6,901 nt of DNA from Candidatus Glassiibacteriota bacterium (GTDB lineage Bacteria > Gemmatimonadota > Glassbacteria > GWA2-58-10): positions 1 to 6,901 of the forward strand of contig JAFGTO010000600.1 in assembly GCA_016934095.1 (NCBI GenBank), in the 5' to 3' direction. Of this stretch, positions 1-5,983 are shown in pieces. Within the stretch, counting starts at the first letter, position 1, and the number at the start of each line of letters is the position of its first letter. The notes beneath the pieces were generated by a model. The model saw only the letters and a program-made list of their open reading frames with translations. It ran no database searches and was not told the origin of the DNA. Made by a program: the position numbers and the translations under genes.

Positions 1-3000
1 CTGCCCGAGCTGACCGGCTTGACCTGGGACCCGGCAGCGGCGGCCCTCGGTTTCACCATCGGGGCCGTTGAGTTCGACGAAGAGGCCACAGGGAGCGTGG
101 TTTTCAGCCTGGCGCTCTCGGCGGACGGCAGCATCCTGGCCGGCGAGGGGTCCCTGGAAGACAACCCCGAGGCTGTTTTCGCCTGCCGTGCCAACCGTCT
201 CAGCGGCAGGGACATCACCGGGACCTGGACCGCCCAGGTCAGCCTCCAGGTCGACGAGCTGCTGAAAATCTGGCCGCTGTTCCTGGATATCCAGAGTGAG
301 TCGGCAGGTTTCTACGACCTGGGCGAAGGCCGCTATAAAGCCCAGGTTGTGGTCCAGAACCGGCCGCCGGTATTCGACCCCCTCACCCCGCCGAAAGCGA
401 CTGAGGGACAACAGTACAGCGTGGTTATCAGGGCTTCGGACCCCGAAGGCGACCAGGTTTCCCTGGAGGCAACCGGCCAGCAGGTAGCGGGCTCCGCATT
501 CACGGACAACGGCGACGGGACCGGCACTTTCAGCCTGGTGGTGCCGATCCTCGGCTCGACCCGCCAGGAGCTGATAGCCACTTTTATCGCAAAAGATACC
601 AAGGGAGCGGCCACCACTTTCCTGCTGAAAATCCCGGTGGAGAAAGTCAACCGGCCCCCTGTGCTCGGCGAGTTCGAAAAACCCCTGGTAGTCCAGGCAG
701 GACGGCCCGCAGCCGCTCCACTGCCCGCCAGCGACCCGGACAAGGACCGCCTGACTTTCTCGGTAGACCAGCTTCCGCCGGGGGCCGCTCTTATCGGCGG
801 CGTGATCAGCATCACCGCGCCGTTCGGCAGCGCGGGCGAGTATACTTTTACCGTTACGGTCCGCGACGGCCGCGGGGGGGAAGCCTCCCGCACCTATACC
901 CTGACCGTGCTGGCCGCCAACCGGCGGCCGCTGTTCATCCCCCACCCGCCGGTAACCGGAGAAGTCGGGGTCCCGCTCGTTGTCAGGACGGAAGCGATAG
1001 ACCCTGATCCGGGCGACGTGATCACCTACTCGGCCGTCAATGCCGAGGGCGCCAGCACCATTCCCCCCGGCGCAGCGCTCGACCCCCAGACCGGCGAGAT
1101 CACCTGGACCCCTGCGGACGACCAGGTCGGCCCACACAAGCTGACCGTATGGGCCTTCGACAGTAAAGGGGCCAAGGATGTGACAGTAGTCCACGCCGTG
1201 ATCGGCGCAGGCTTCCAGCCGCCATCCTTCCCATCCTACGGTCCTTTCCTGGTCAAACAGGGTGAGCCACTGGCATTTACGATCGAAGCCGAGGAACCAA
1301 CCCTCAGTGCGGTCCGGGTGCTGTACTATTACGCCCGCAGACTGCCCCGCGGCGCATTTTTCGACCCCGTGGAGCTAACTTTTACCTGGACGCCCGGTTA
1401 CACCCAGCGGGACACCTTCCGCATAATCCTGGGCGTAGGCGACGGCCGTTTCAGCTCAGAGCAGGAAGTGCTGATAGTAGTGGAGCCGGTGCCCCAGGTG
1501 CCGGAGCTCGCCGAGCTGGATGATTACACGGTCCAGGAGGGACAACTGCTGAGCTTCACGGTCCGCGGAAATTACCCGGACGGTCGCCGCGTGGTGTTCG
1601 ACGACCCGGAAAACCTGCCGCAAAACGCCACCTTCGACATTGTCAGCGGCGTGTTCCGCTGGCGGCCGGGCTACGAGCAGGCGGGGGCCTACAGCCTCAC
1701 TTTCCCGGTATCCGCAGAGGACGGCGAGATTTACTCGGTTTCCAACGCTGTTACGGTCCAGGACAAGAACCGCCGCCCGCTGCTCTCAGGCCTGGAAAAC
1801 CTGCTGGCGGATGTCGACGAAGCGGTTTCCCTCGAGGTCGGCGCCAGCGACCCCGACTCCGATGACGTGCTGACTTTCTCGGCCACCGGCCTGCCCTCGG
1901 GCGCCTCTTTCGACAATGCGGCCGATCCGCCGCTGTTTTCCTGGACACCGACCCTGGAAGGCAGCTACCCGGTAAACTTCACGGTTACCGACCAGGCCGA
2001 TGCCAGCGACAGCCGGGCGATCATCATCACTGTGGGCGACTCTGCCGACCAGCCGCCGATACTGGGCGAGATCGGCCCGCTGACTGTCAGCGAAGGCGAT
2101 ACCCTGACCGTGCCGGTCTCGGCCATCGATCCCGAGAGTGAGACTGTCAGCATCTTTATCAACCCCCTGCCTGAAAACAGCGCATTCAACCGACAGGGCG
2201 GTGTTTTCACTTTCCAGCCGGACTATACCCAGGCCGGCATCTACCTGGTGAGCGTGGTGGCCAGCGACGGCGAGCTGACCGACAACGAGCTGGTGGAGAT
2301 CACGGTGGTCGATGTCTCTCTGCCGCCTACGATTACGGTCCCGGCGGAATGGGAGATCGACGAGGGGGATACGCTCGAGTTTACGGTCAGGGCCCTTGAC
2401 GCCTCCGGAGAGCCGCTCGAGGTGTTCTCCGCCGAGCTGCCCGACGGGGCCGGGCTGGTGCAGTCGACCGGGGATTTCTTCTGGGTGCCCGAATTCGATC
2501 AGGACGGTGAGTACAAGGTCACCTTTATCACCGGCGACGGTGCTCAGACCGCGGACATCGAGGTAGCTATCACGGTGGCCGACCGCAACCAGCCGCCGGA
2601 AATCTCCAGGATCGACAACCCACTGGTGCGCGAGGATGAAACGATCAGCTTCGAGATCACCACGCATGACCCGGACGGCGATGCTGTCTCTATCTCCATC
2701 GACTCGACCCAGACCCCGTACATCAGCTCGGTGGAAATCCGCAACAACAGCATCCTCATCTTCGACCCGTCCAAGCTCCCCGATGACGTGCAGATCCCCT
2801 CTGCGGTGTTCATTGTCGAGGCGGATGACGGCAGGGGCGGCTACGACCTGATGTCTGTCGCCTTCAAGATTATCCGGGAGAGGGATGTCGACTTGCCGCA
2901 GATCCCGGCGGGAGGCACCACTACAGCCGATTTCCCCGGTATGGGGCTGAACGTGCAGGTCGGTAACAACGGAGATGACGCCATCGGCGGCGGTGCCGAT

Positions 3001-3963
3001 GCGGGACTCCAGGGAACGGAGATCTCCGGCTCGCTGACAGACACCCTGGCCGGAGGGGAACCCGTGCTGGCTGGCGGCGGCGACCCGCTGGAAGGGAAAT
3101 ACAGCTACCTGAAGAAGTCCAAGGACCGGGTGGCGGTGCACCCGTTCCTCAGCGGGGACGGCGATCTGGGCGGGGATTTCTACGGGATCCGTCGCGGCTG
3201 GGGGCTGGACCTCTCCAGCGACCTGGAGTCGAGCCTCTCCACGCTGGATTTCGAGCTGACCCTGATCTACGAGGACCGGGATATCCCGGCCAGCGACATC
3301 CCGGAGTTCACAGAGTCGGCGATCTCGGTGTTCGGCAAGGACGACCAGGGCAACTTCGTCCAACTGGCAACCGAGCTGGACACCTCCGCCAATACGGCCA
3401 CTGCCCGGGCGGACCTCGCCCTGTACTCCGAATACACCCTGGGCGTGATCCTCGACCTGGCAGCGCCGGTGGTCTCCAGCACCACCCGTCTCGACAACAC
3501 CACCGATGAGCTGGGTCCCTACACGATTACCTCTACCATCGTGGACAACGTGCTCGTGCGCTCGGCCAAGCTTTACTATGCGGTACAAGGCCAGCAGTTC
3601 CGCTCCGTGGAGATGACCCCGGTCGCAGACAAGATCAACCTCTTCACCGCCAACATCCCCGGCCAGAAAGAGGGGCAGAACATCCTCTACTACATACAGG
3701 CCGGCGATTCTCTGCATACCGTTGTCGACCCGGCTGGGGCCCCGGAAACCACCTACCGCTTCTCGGTGCTGTATGACGGGGTGGCTGCAACCGTGCCCGG
3801 AGACGTGAACGGCAGCGGTGCGGTGGATATCTTCGACCTGCTGCAGATGCTCAGCGTGCTCAGCGGTGCCGCCGAGCCCACCAGCGGTGCGGACGCCAAT
3901 GACGACGGCGCGGTCAACATCTTCGACCTGCTGACCCTGCTGGGCCTGCTCGCCGCACAATAG
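1..3963 (+). CDS. Large multi-repeat cadherin/Ig-like surface protein with C-terminal dockerin, 5' partial
   Basis: The reading frame is open from the first base (1320 codons seen), so the true start and any signal peptide lie to the left. A TTG at 19 lacks a ribosome site and is not a convincing start. Domain order by residue from base 1: about 1-119 beta-rich and unassigned; 120-963 nine tandem cadherin/He_PIG-like repeats; about 964-1030 a Gly/Asp-rich linker; about 1033-1150 a beta domain with the pattern 'LTLIYEDRDI...SAISVFGKDD...'; about 1153-1258 an Ig/Fn3-like module with 'GPYTITSTIVDN' and 'NILYYIQAGDS'; 1266-1320 a type I dockerin. No catalytic domain is visible. Such repeats in this family usually serve extracellular adhesion or scaffolding, and the dockerin implies docking to a cohesin. 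Secretion and function are inferred. Codon use is strongly GC-rich. The gene ends 24 bp before a strong terminator and converges on galK. Confidence 0.9.
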   Translation: MPELTGLTWDPAAAALGFTIGAVEFDEEATGSVVFSLALSADGSILAGEGSLEDNPEAVFACRANRLSGRDITGTWTAQVSLQVDELLKIWPLFLDIQSESAGFYDLGEGRYKAQVVVQNRPPVFDPLTPPKATEGQQYSVVIRASDPEGDQVSLEATGQQVAGSAFTDNGDGTGTFSLVVPILGSTRQELIATFIAKDTKGAATTFLLKIPVEKVNRPPVLGEFEKPLVVQAGRPAAAPLPASDPDKDRLTFSVDQLPPGAALIGGVISITAPFGSAGEYTFTVTVRDGRGGEASRTYTLTVLAANRRPLFIPHPPVTGEVGVPLVVRTEAIDPDPGDVITYSAVNAEGASTIPPGAALDPQTGEITWTPADDQVGPHKLTVWAFDSKGAKDVTVVHAVIGAGFQPPSFPSYGPFLVKQGEPLAFTIEAEEPTLSAVRVLYYYARRLPRGAFFDPVELTFTWTPGYTQRDTFRIILGVGDGRFSSEQEVLIVVEPVPQVPELAELDDYTVQEGQLLSFTVRGNYPDGRRVVFDDPENLPQNATFDIVSGVFRWRPGYEQAGAYSLTFPVSAEDGEIYSVSNAVTVQDKNRRPLLSGLENLLADVDEAVSLEVGASDPDSDDVLTFSATGLPSGASFDNAADPPLFSWTPTLEGSYPVNFTVTDQADASDSRAIIITVGDSADQPPILGEIGPLTVSEGDTLTVPVSAIDPESETVSIFINPLPENSAFNRQGGVFTFQPDYTQAGIYLVSVVASDGELTDNELVEITVVDVSLPPTITVPAEWEIDEGDTLEFTVRALDASGEPLEVFSAELPDGAGLVQSTGDFFWVPEFDQDGEYKVTFITGDGAQTADIEVAITVADRNQPPEISRIDNPLVREDETISFEITTHDPDGDAVSISIDSTQTPYISSVEIRNNSILIFDPSKLPDDVQIPSAVFIVEADDGRGGYDLMSVAFKIIRERDVDLPQIPAGGTTTADFPGMGLNVQVGNNGDDAIGGGADAGLQGTEISGSLTDTLAGGEPVLAGGGDPLEGKYSYLKKSKDRVAVHPFLSGDGDLGGDFYGIRRGWGLDLSSDLESSLSTLDFELTLIYEDRDIPASDIPEFTESAISVFGKDDQGNFVQLATELDTSANTATARADLALYSEYTLGVILDLAAPVVSSTTRLDNTTDELGPYTITSTIVDNVLVRSAKLYYAVQGQQFRSVEMTPVADKINLFTANIPGQKEGQNILYYIQAGDSLHTVVDPAGAPETTYRFSVLYDGVAATVPGDVNGSGAVDIFDLLQMLSVLSGAAEPTSGADANDDGAVNIFDLLTLLGLLAAQ
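358..2889 (+). repeat. Nine tandem cadherin/He_PIG-like protein repeats
   Basis: Repeat starts fall at 358, 649, 919, 1213, 1495, 1768, 2047, 2320 and 2587, so units are 89-101 codons. Most begin with N/D-R/Q-x-P (NRPP, NRRP, DQPP, NQPP). They continue with an 'EGxxLxFTV'-like strand, an acidic DPD/DPEGD turn, 'LPxGAxFDxxxGxFxWTP', then 'QAGxYxVTFxVxDG' and a closing 'ITV' strand. This is the pattern of bacterial cadherin-like and putative Ig (He_PIG) domains. The copies are clearly diverged in sequence, so this is an old protein-level array and not a recent DNA duplication. The acidic turns suggest calcium-stiffened linkers between domains, which is inferred from the family. Confidence 0.85.
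3796..3963 (+). other. Type I dockerin domain at the C-terminus of the large surface protein
   Basis: Two F-hand calcium loops are visible: DVNGSGAVDIFD (residues 1268-1279 counted from base 1) and DANDDGAVNIFD (1298-1309). Each is followed by a Leu-rich helix beginning 'LL'. The loops fit the dockerin pattern D-x-N-x-D-G-x-V-x-x-x-D. The first has Ser in place of the usual acidic fifth position. The residues that set cohesin specificity in clostridial dockerins (loop positions 10-11) are Ile-Phe in both halves. The protein stops four residues after the second helix, the usual terminal placement of a dockerin. The cohesin partner is not in this window. Confidence 0.88.
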
Positions 3964-3987
3964 CGGCCATCCGGGCAGGGTAAACTA

Positions 3988-4030
3988 AAACGGGGCGGCG
4001 GTCCTTAAGTTAAGGACCGCCGCCCCGTTT
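3988..4030. terminator. Bidirectional intrinsic terminator between convergent genes
   Basis: Arms 3988-4006 and 4012-4030 are perfect 19-bp reverse complements (starting AAACGGGGCGGCGG) around the 5-base loop AAGTT. The hairpin is GC-rich and ends in TTT on the plus strand and TTTT on the minus strand. It lies 24 bp after the dockerin-protein stop and 35 bp after the galK stop, so it probably ends both transcripts. Confidence 0.88.
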
Positions 4031-4065
4031 CGCTCATCATCTATTCCCCGGAAGGCTGCCTTCGC

Positions 4066-5238
4066 TCACAGCCTGACCGCCGATACTCCATCCTCGGCGT
4101 GGGTAATATAAAACTCGGGTACTATCCCGGTCGTCCTGTTGTAAAGGTTCCCGACGTACCGCTCGAACTCGTCCACCCGATTGCGTGCCACCAGGCTGAT
4201 CGTGCAGCCGCCGAACCCTGCTCCGGTCATCCGCGAGCCGAGAACGCCCGGCACGTTGCGCGCCAGGTCGACCAGCAGGTCGAGCTCCTCGCAACTGACC
4301 TCGAAATCGTTCTTGCAGCTCTCGTGGCTGAGGTTCATCAACTCTCCGAACAGCACCATGTCGGGCTTCCGCAGTGCCTCCACCGCCCGCTTGACCCTGG
4401 TGTTCTCGGTGATTACATGCCTGCAGCGCTTGAAGATCAGCGGGTCCATGTTCTCCCGGCTGACCTGGAGCAGGTCCTCGTTCACATCCCTCAAGGAACG
4501 CAGGGACTTGTTGAGGGCATTGAAAAAGAGCCTGCCGCGCTCGCATTGTTTCTGACGCTCGTGGTAGGCGGTGGCACCCAACCCCCGCTTGACCCCGCTG
4601 TAGACTATGACAAAAACCAGGTCATCGCTGGGTATGGGGATAAGCTCGTACTCCAGGCTCCTGCAGTCGAGATACAGACCGTGATGCTTGCGGCCCATGC
4701 GGATAATAAACTGGTCCATGATCCCGCAGCTTACTCCCACGAACTGGTTTTCCGCCTTGCGGCAAAGCTTGATCTGCTTTTCAGGGTCCATGGGCGCATA
4801 ACCGAAGAGCTGAGCGCAGCCCTCGCTGACTGCCATTTCAAAAGCCGCCGAGCTGCTCAGGCCGCTCCCTATCGGCAGGTCTCCCCCGATCAAGGCATTG
4901 AACCCGTCAACCTGATATCCGGCTTTTTTCAGCTCGCAGACCACCCCTTTGATGTAATCCGACCAGTGATGGGTACGTTTAAGCTTTTCATCCAGGTTAA
5001 ATTCGCAAGACTCCTGATAGGTGTCTGAATAAAGCCGGACTGTATTGCTGCCGTTGCCCGAAACCAGAAAATCTATTCTCGTATCGATGGCTGCCGGGAA
5101 CACCAGGCCTCCGGTGTAATCGGTATGTTCCCCGATGATATTCGCCCGGCCGGGAGCCAACACCAGTATCTCCGGCTGCCTGGCGAAAACCTTTTTAAAC
5201 TGTTTTATTTCCCGCTTGACAGCCTCGCTCAACCGCAT
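4066..5238 (-). CDS. galK: Galactokinase
   Basis: Galactokinase (GHMP kinase family) phosphorylates alpha-D-galactose with ATP to galactose 1-phosphate in the cytoplasm, the first committed step of the Leloir pathway. The 390-residue product shows the galactokinase signature GRANIIGEHTDY (residues 30-41, with the expected catalytic Arg31 and sugar-contacting Glu37/His38/Asp40). It also shows the ATP-binding LPIGSGLSSSAA (121-132), CGIMDQF with the catalytic-base Asp175, and the C-terminal MTGAGFGGC (337-345). The length is close to the roughly 380-390 residues usual for bacterial GalK. I chose the ATG at 5238 because AAGAGG lies 10 bases upstream and the signature then starts about 29 residues in, as in E. 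coli GalK. The in-frame ATG at 5271 would add 11 residues and has no clear ribosome site. No galT, galE or galM is adjacent. The gene seems to be monocistronic and converges on the dockerin gene. Confidence 0.96.
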   Translation of the reverse strand: MRLSEAVKREIKQFKKVFARQPEILVLAPGRANIIGEHTDYTGGLVFPAAIDTRIDFLVSGNGSNTVRLYSDTYQESCEFNLDEKLKRTHHWSDYIKGVVCELKKAGYQVDGFNALIGGDLPIGSGLSSSAAFEMAVSEGCAQLFGYAPMDPEKQIKLCRKAENQFVGVSCGIMDQFIIRMGRKHHGLYLDCRSLEYELIPIPSDDLVFVIVYSGVKRGLGATAYHERQKQCERGRLFFNALNKSLRSLRDVNEDLLQVSRENMDPLIFKRCRHVITENTRVKRAVEALRKPDMVLFGELMNLSHESCKNDFEVSCEELDLLVDLARNVPGVLGSRMTGAGFGGCTISLVARNRVDEFERYVGNLYNRTTGIVPEFYITHAEDGVSAVRL

Positions 5239-5248
5239 CCCGGTCCCG

Positions 5249-5254
5249 CCTCTT
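5249..5254 (-). promoter_or_regulatory. Ribosome binding site deciding the galK start
   Basis: On the minus strand AAGAGG is followed by 10 bases and then the ATG at 5238. The alternative ATG at 5271 is preceded by a sequence without a purine-rich anti-16S match at normal spacing, so this site favours the shorter product. Confidence 0.5.
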
Positions 5255-5294
5255 GAATGGATGACCTGCATGGTTACAGCCGCATTGAAAGAAA

Positions 5295-5316
5295 GGAGAG
5301 TATCTCCGGGCGGAGA
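5295..5316 (-). promoter_or_regulatory. Two mutually exclusive small hairpins in the galK leader
   Basis: The plus strand reads GGAGA (5295-5299), TCTCC (5303-5307), GGAGA (5312-5316). The middle block can pair with either neighbour as a 5-bp stem with a 3- or 4-base loop. It lies 57 bases or more upstream of the galK start in the minus-strand leader. The arrangement could act as a simple switch, but the stems are short and no regulatory role can be shown. Confidence 0.25.
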
Positions 5317-5332
5317 AAAAAGTCAGAATAGA

Positions 5333-5338
5333 ATTATA
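5333..5338 (-). promoter_or_regulatory. Possible galK promoter -10 element
   Basis: The minus strand has a perfect TATAAT in an AT-rich stretch about 95 bp upstream of the preferred galK start. No good -35 hexamer lies 16-18 bp further upstream; the nearest, TTGCTT, is 23 bp away. The call rests on the -10 alone in an AT-rich sequence, where chance matches are expected. Confidence 0.3.
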
Positions 5339-5466
5339 AAAATAGGACGAAAAATTAGAAAAAGCAATTAATTTCGTCTGCGTCCGACGTACCTGATTTT
5401 CCTTGGAAACCTGCCGTCCGGCTGTCGAGCGCTGATCATAGAATGGCGGGGAATCTGCTTGTATGC

Positions 5467-5576
5467 TGAGCCATCCGGCAATATAACAAGATAATGCCGG
5501 CAAGGCTCAAGAGTCCGGGAGGGTGCCGGGAGGAAACGGGAAACACCCGGCAGGCGGCAGGCCAACCGCGAAGCGG
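5467..5576. other. GC-rich cluster of hairpins in the intergenic region, possible structured RNA or palindromic repeat
   Basis: Three inverted repeats follow each other. First, TGAGCC (5467-5472) pairs with GGCTCA (5504-5509) and encloses CCGGCA (5475-5480) with TGCCGG (5495-5500), giving a two-part stem with a 14-base loop. Second, TGCCGGG (5524-5530) pairs with CCCGGCA (5546-5552), with GGGTG/CACCC (5521-5525/5544-5548) as a competing pairing. Third, CCGC-GAA-GCGG spans 5566-5576. CCGGGAGG also occurs twice as a direct repeat (5515-5522, 5526-5533). The block is much more GC-rich than its flanks and holds no supported gene. I could not match it to a known riboswitch. It may be a non-coding RNA, an attenuator before galK, or a dispersed palindromic element. 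Confidence 0.4.
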
Positions 5577-5594
5577 CAAAGTGTCCTGAAAAAA

Positions 5595-5696
5595 TTATAA
5601 GAAGACATACATGAACAGCAACAACTCCAGGGAAAAGAGGAAACCTACCCCGGTAACTATTTTCATCAAGTCCCAGAATCCTTTCTTGCGTAGCAT
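5595..5696 (-). CDS. Small membrane peptide, 33 residues, unknown function
   Basis: This is a short ORF on the minus strand: ATG at 5696-5694, TAA at 5597-5595. It is supported by AAGGAG exactly 6 bases before the ATG. The peptide begins MLRKKGFWDLMK, a basic and amphipathic N-terminus. It then runs as an almost unbroken hydrophobic segment from Ile13 to the last residue, Leu33, long enough for one membrane span. A single Glu24 lies inside that span. By the positive-inside rule the N-terminus would be cytoplasmic. I do not recognise the family; it does not look like CydX or KdpF. Size and shape would suit a small regulatory membrane protein, a subunit stabiliser or a type I toxin, and the sequence does not decide between them. 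It is divergent from the membrane protein at 5984 and lies upstream of galK in the same direction, 356 bp away. Confidence 0.55.
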   Translation of the reverse strand: MLRKKGFWDLMKIVTGVGFLFSLELLLFMYVFL

Positions 5697-5702
5697 AGTC
5701 TG

Positions 5703-5708
5703 CTCCTT
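5703..5708 (-). promoter_or_regulatory. Strong Shine-Dalgarno of the 33-residue ORF
   Basis: AAGGAG on the minus strand, 6 bases from the ATG at 5696. It is the best ribosome site in the window and the main reason for believing the short ORF is translated. Confidence 0.6.
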
Positions 5709-5720
5709 GTCGGTTCCATA

Positions 5721-5746
5721 CCTTTTAAACTGACTTGCTTAAAAGG
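5721..5746. repeat. Inverted repeat in the leader of the 33-residue ORF
   Basis: CCTTTTAA (5721-5728) and TTAAAAGG (5739-5746) are perfect 8-bp arms around a 10-base spacer. The repeat lies 24 bp upstream of the small ORF start and just downstream of the sigma-54-like element. It could be an operator or a leader hairpin. AT-rich arms of this size can also arise by chance. Confidence 0.35.
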
Positions 5747-5748
5747 AT

Positions 5749-5765
5749 TGCATTAAGTATGCCAG
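5749..5765 (-). promoter_or_regulatory. Possible sigma-54 (-24/-12) promoter for the 33-residue ORF
   Basis: The minus strand reads CTGGCATACTTAATGCA. The invariant GG and GC are separated by 10 bases, as sigma-54 promoters require, and 10 of 13 specified positions match YTGGCACG-N4-TTGCW. The predicted start would leave a leader of about 40 bases, which includes the Shine-Dalgarno. No enhancer-binding site was recognised, and a match of this quality could be coincidental. Confidence 0.3.
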
Positions 5766-5912
5766 TTTGAGTTAATGGTAACTATCGGCTGAAATGCCCT
5801 TGCCTGGTAAGTCTAAAGGTATTTCAATCCATCGCCTGCATTTCATCCGATTGGAATTATTTGCCGGTTGCAGAGACCCCGGCTGATTATTCCATCCCTT
5901 CACAGAGCCAAC

Positions 5913-5941
5913 TTGACAAGCCCGGGCCACAGTAATAAAAT
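5913..5941 (+). promoter_or_regulatory. Sigma-70-type promoter for the coiled-coil membrane protein
   Basis: A perfect -35 TTGACA (5913-5918) and a -10 TAAAAT (5936-5941) are separated by exactly 17 bases. Transcription would start near 5948, leaving a leader of about 36 bases before the GTG at 5984. The spacer contains the 8-bp palindrome GCCCGGGC (5920-5927), which could be a repressor site. Confidence 0.65.
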
Positions 5942-5983
5942 AGGCATCGGCATTGCTGTCTAACCCTCATAGAGACTTTCCCT

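Noticed and set aside
1786..3960. A 724-codon open frame on the minus strand opposite the dockerin protein
   Set aside because: It is antisense to a clearly domain-structured coding frame, has low-complexity His/Arg/Asp/Val/Gly composition and no recognisable motif. It is explained by the GC-rich third positions of the sense gene.
4099..5028. A 309-codon open frame on the plus strand across galK
   Set aside because: galK on the minus strand has all family signatures through this region, so the opposite frame is a shadow.
5195..5565. Overlapping minus-strand open frames of 102 and 65 codons upstream of galK
   Set aside because: They run through the galK start and the hairpin cluster, lack good ribosome sites, and have composition like translated palindromes.
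5467..5590. Cyclic-di-GMP or cobalamin riboswitch, suggested by GGGAAAC-, GGGTG- and GGCAAAG-like pieces
   Set aside because: The order and spacing of the conserved core elements do not match either class, so I kept only 'hairpin cluster'.
5718..5822. Inverted pair ATACCTTT (5718-5725) and AAAGGTAT (5815-5822) as ends of a tiny mobile element
   Set aside because: The arms are only 8 bp, there is no target-site duplication, and they bracket promoter DNA that looks functional.
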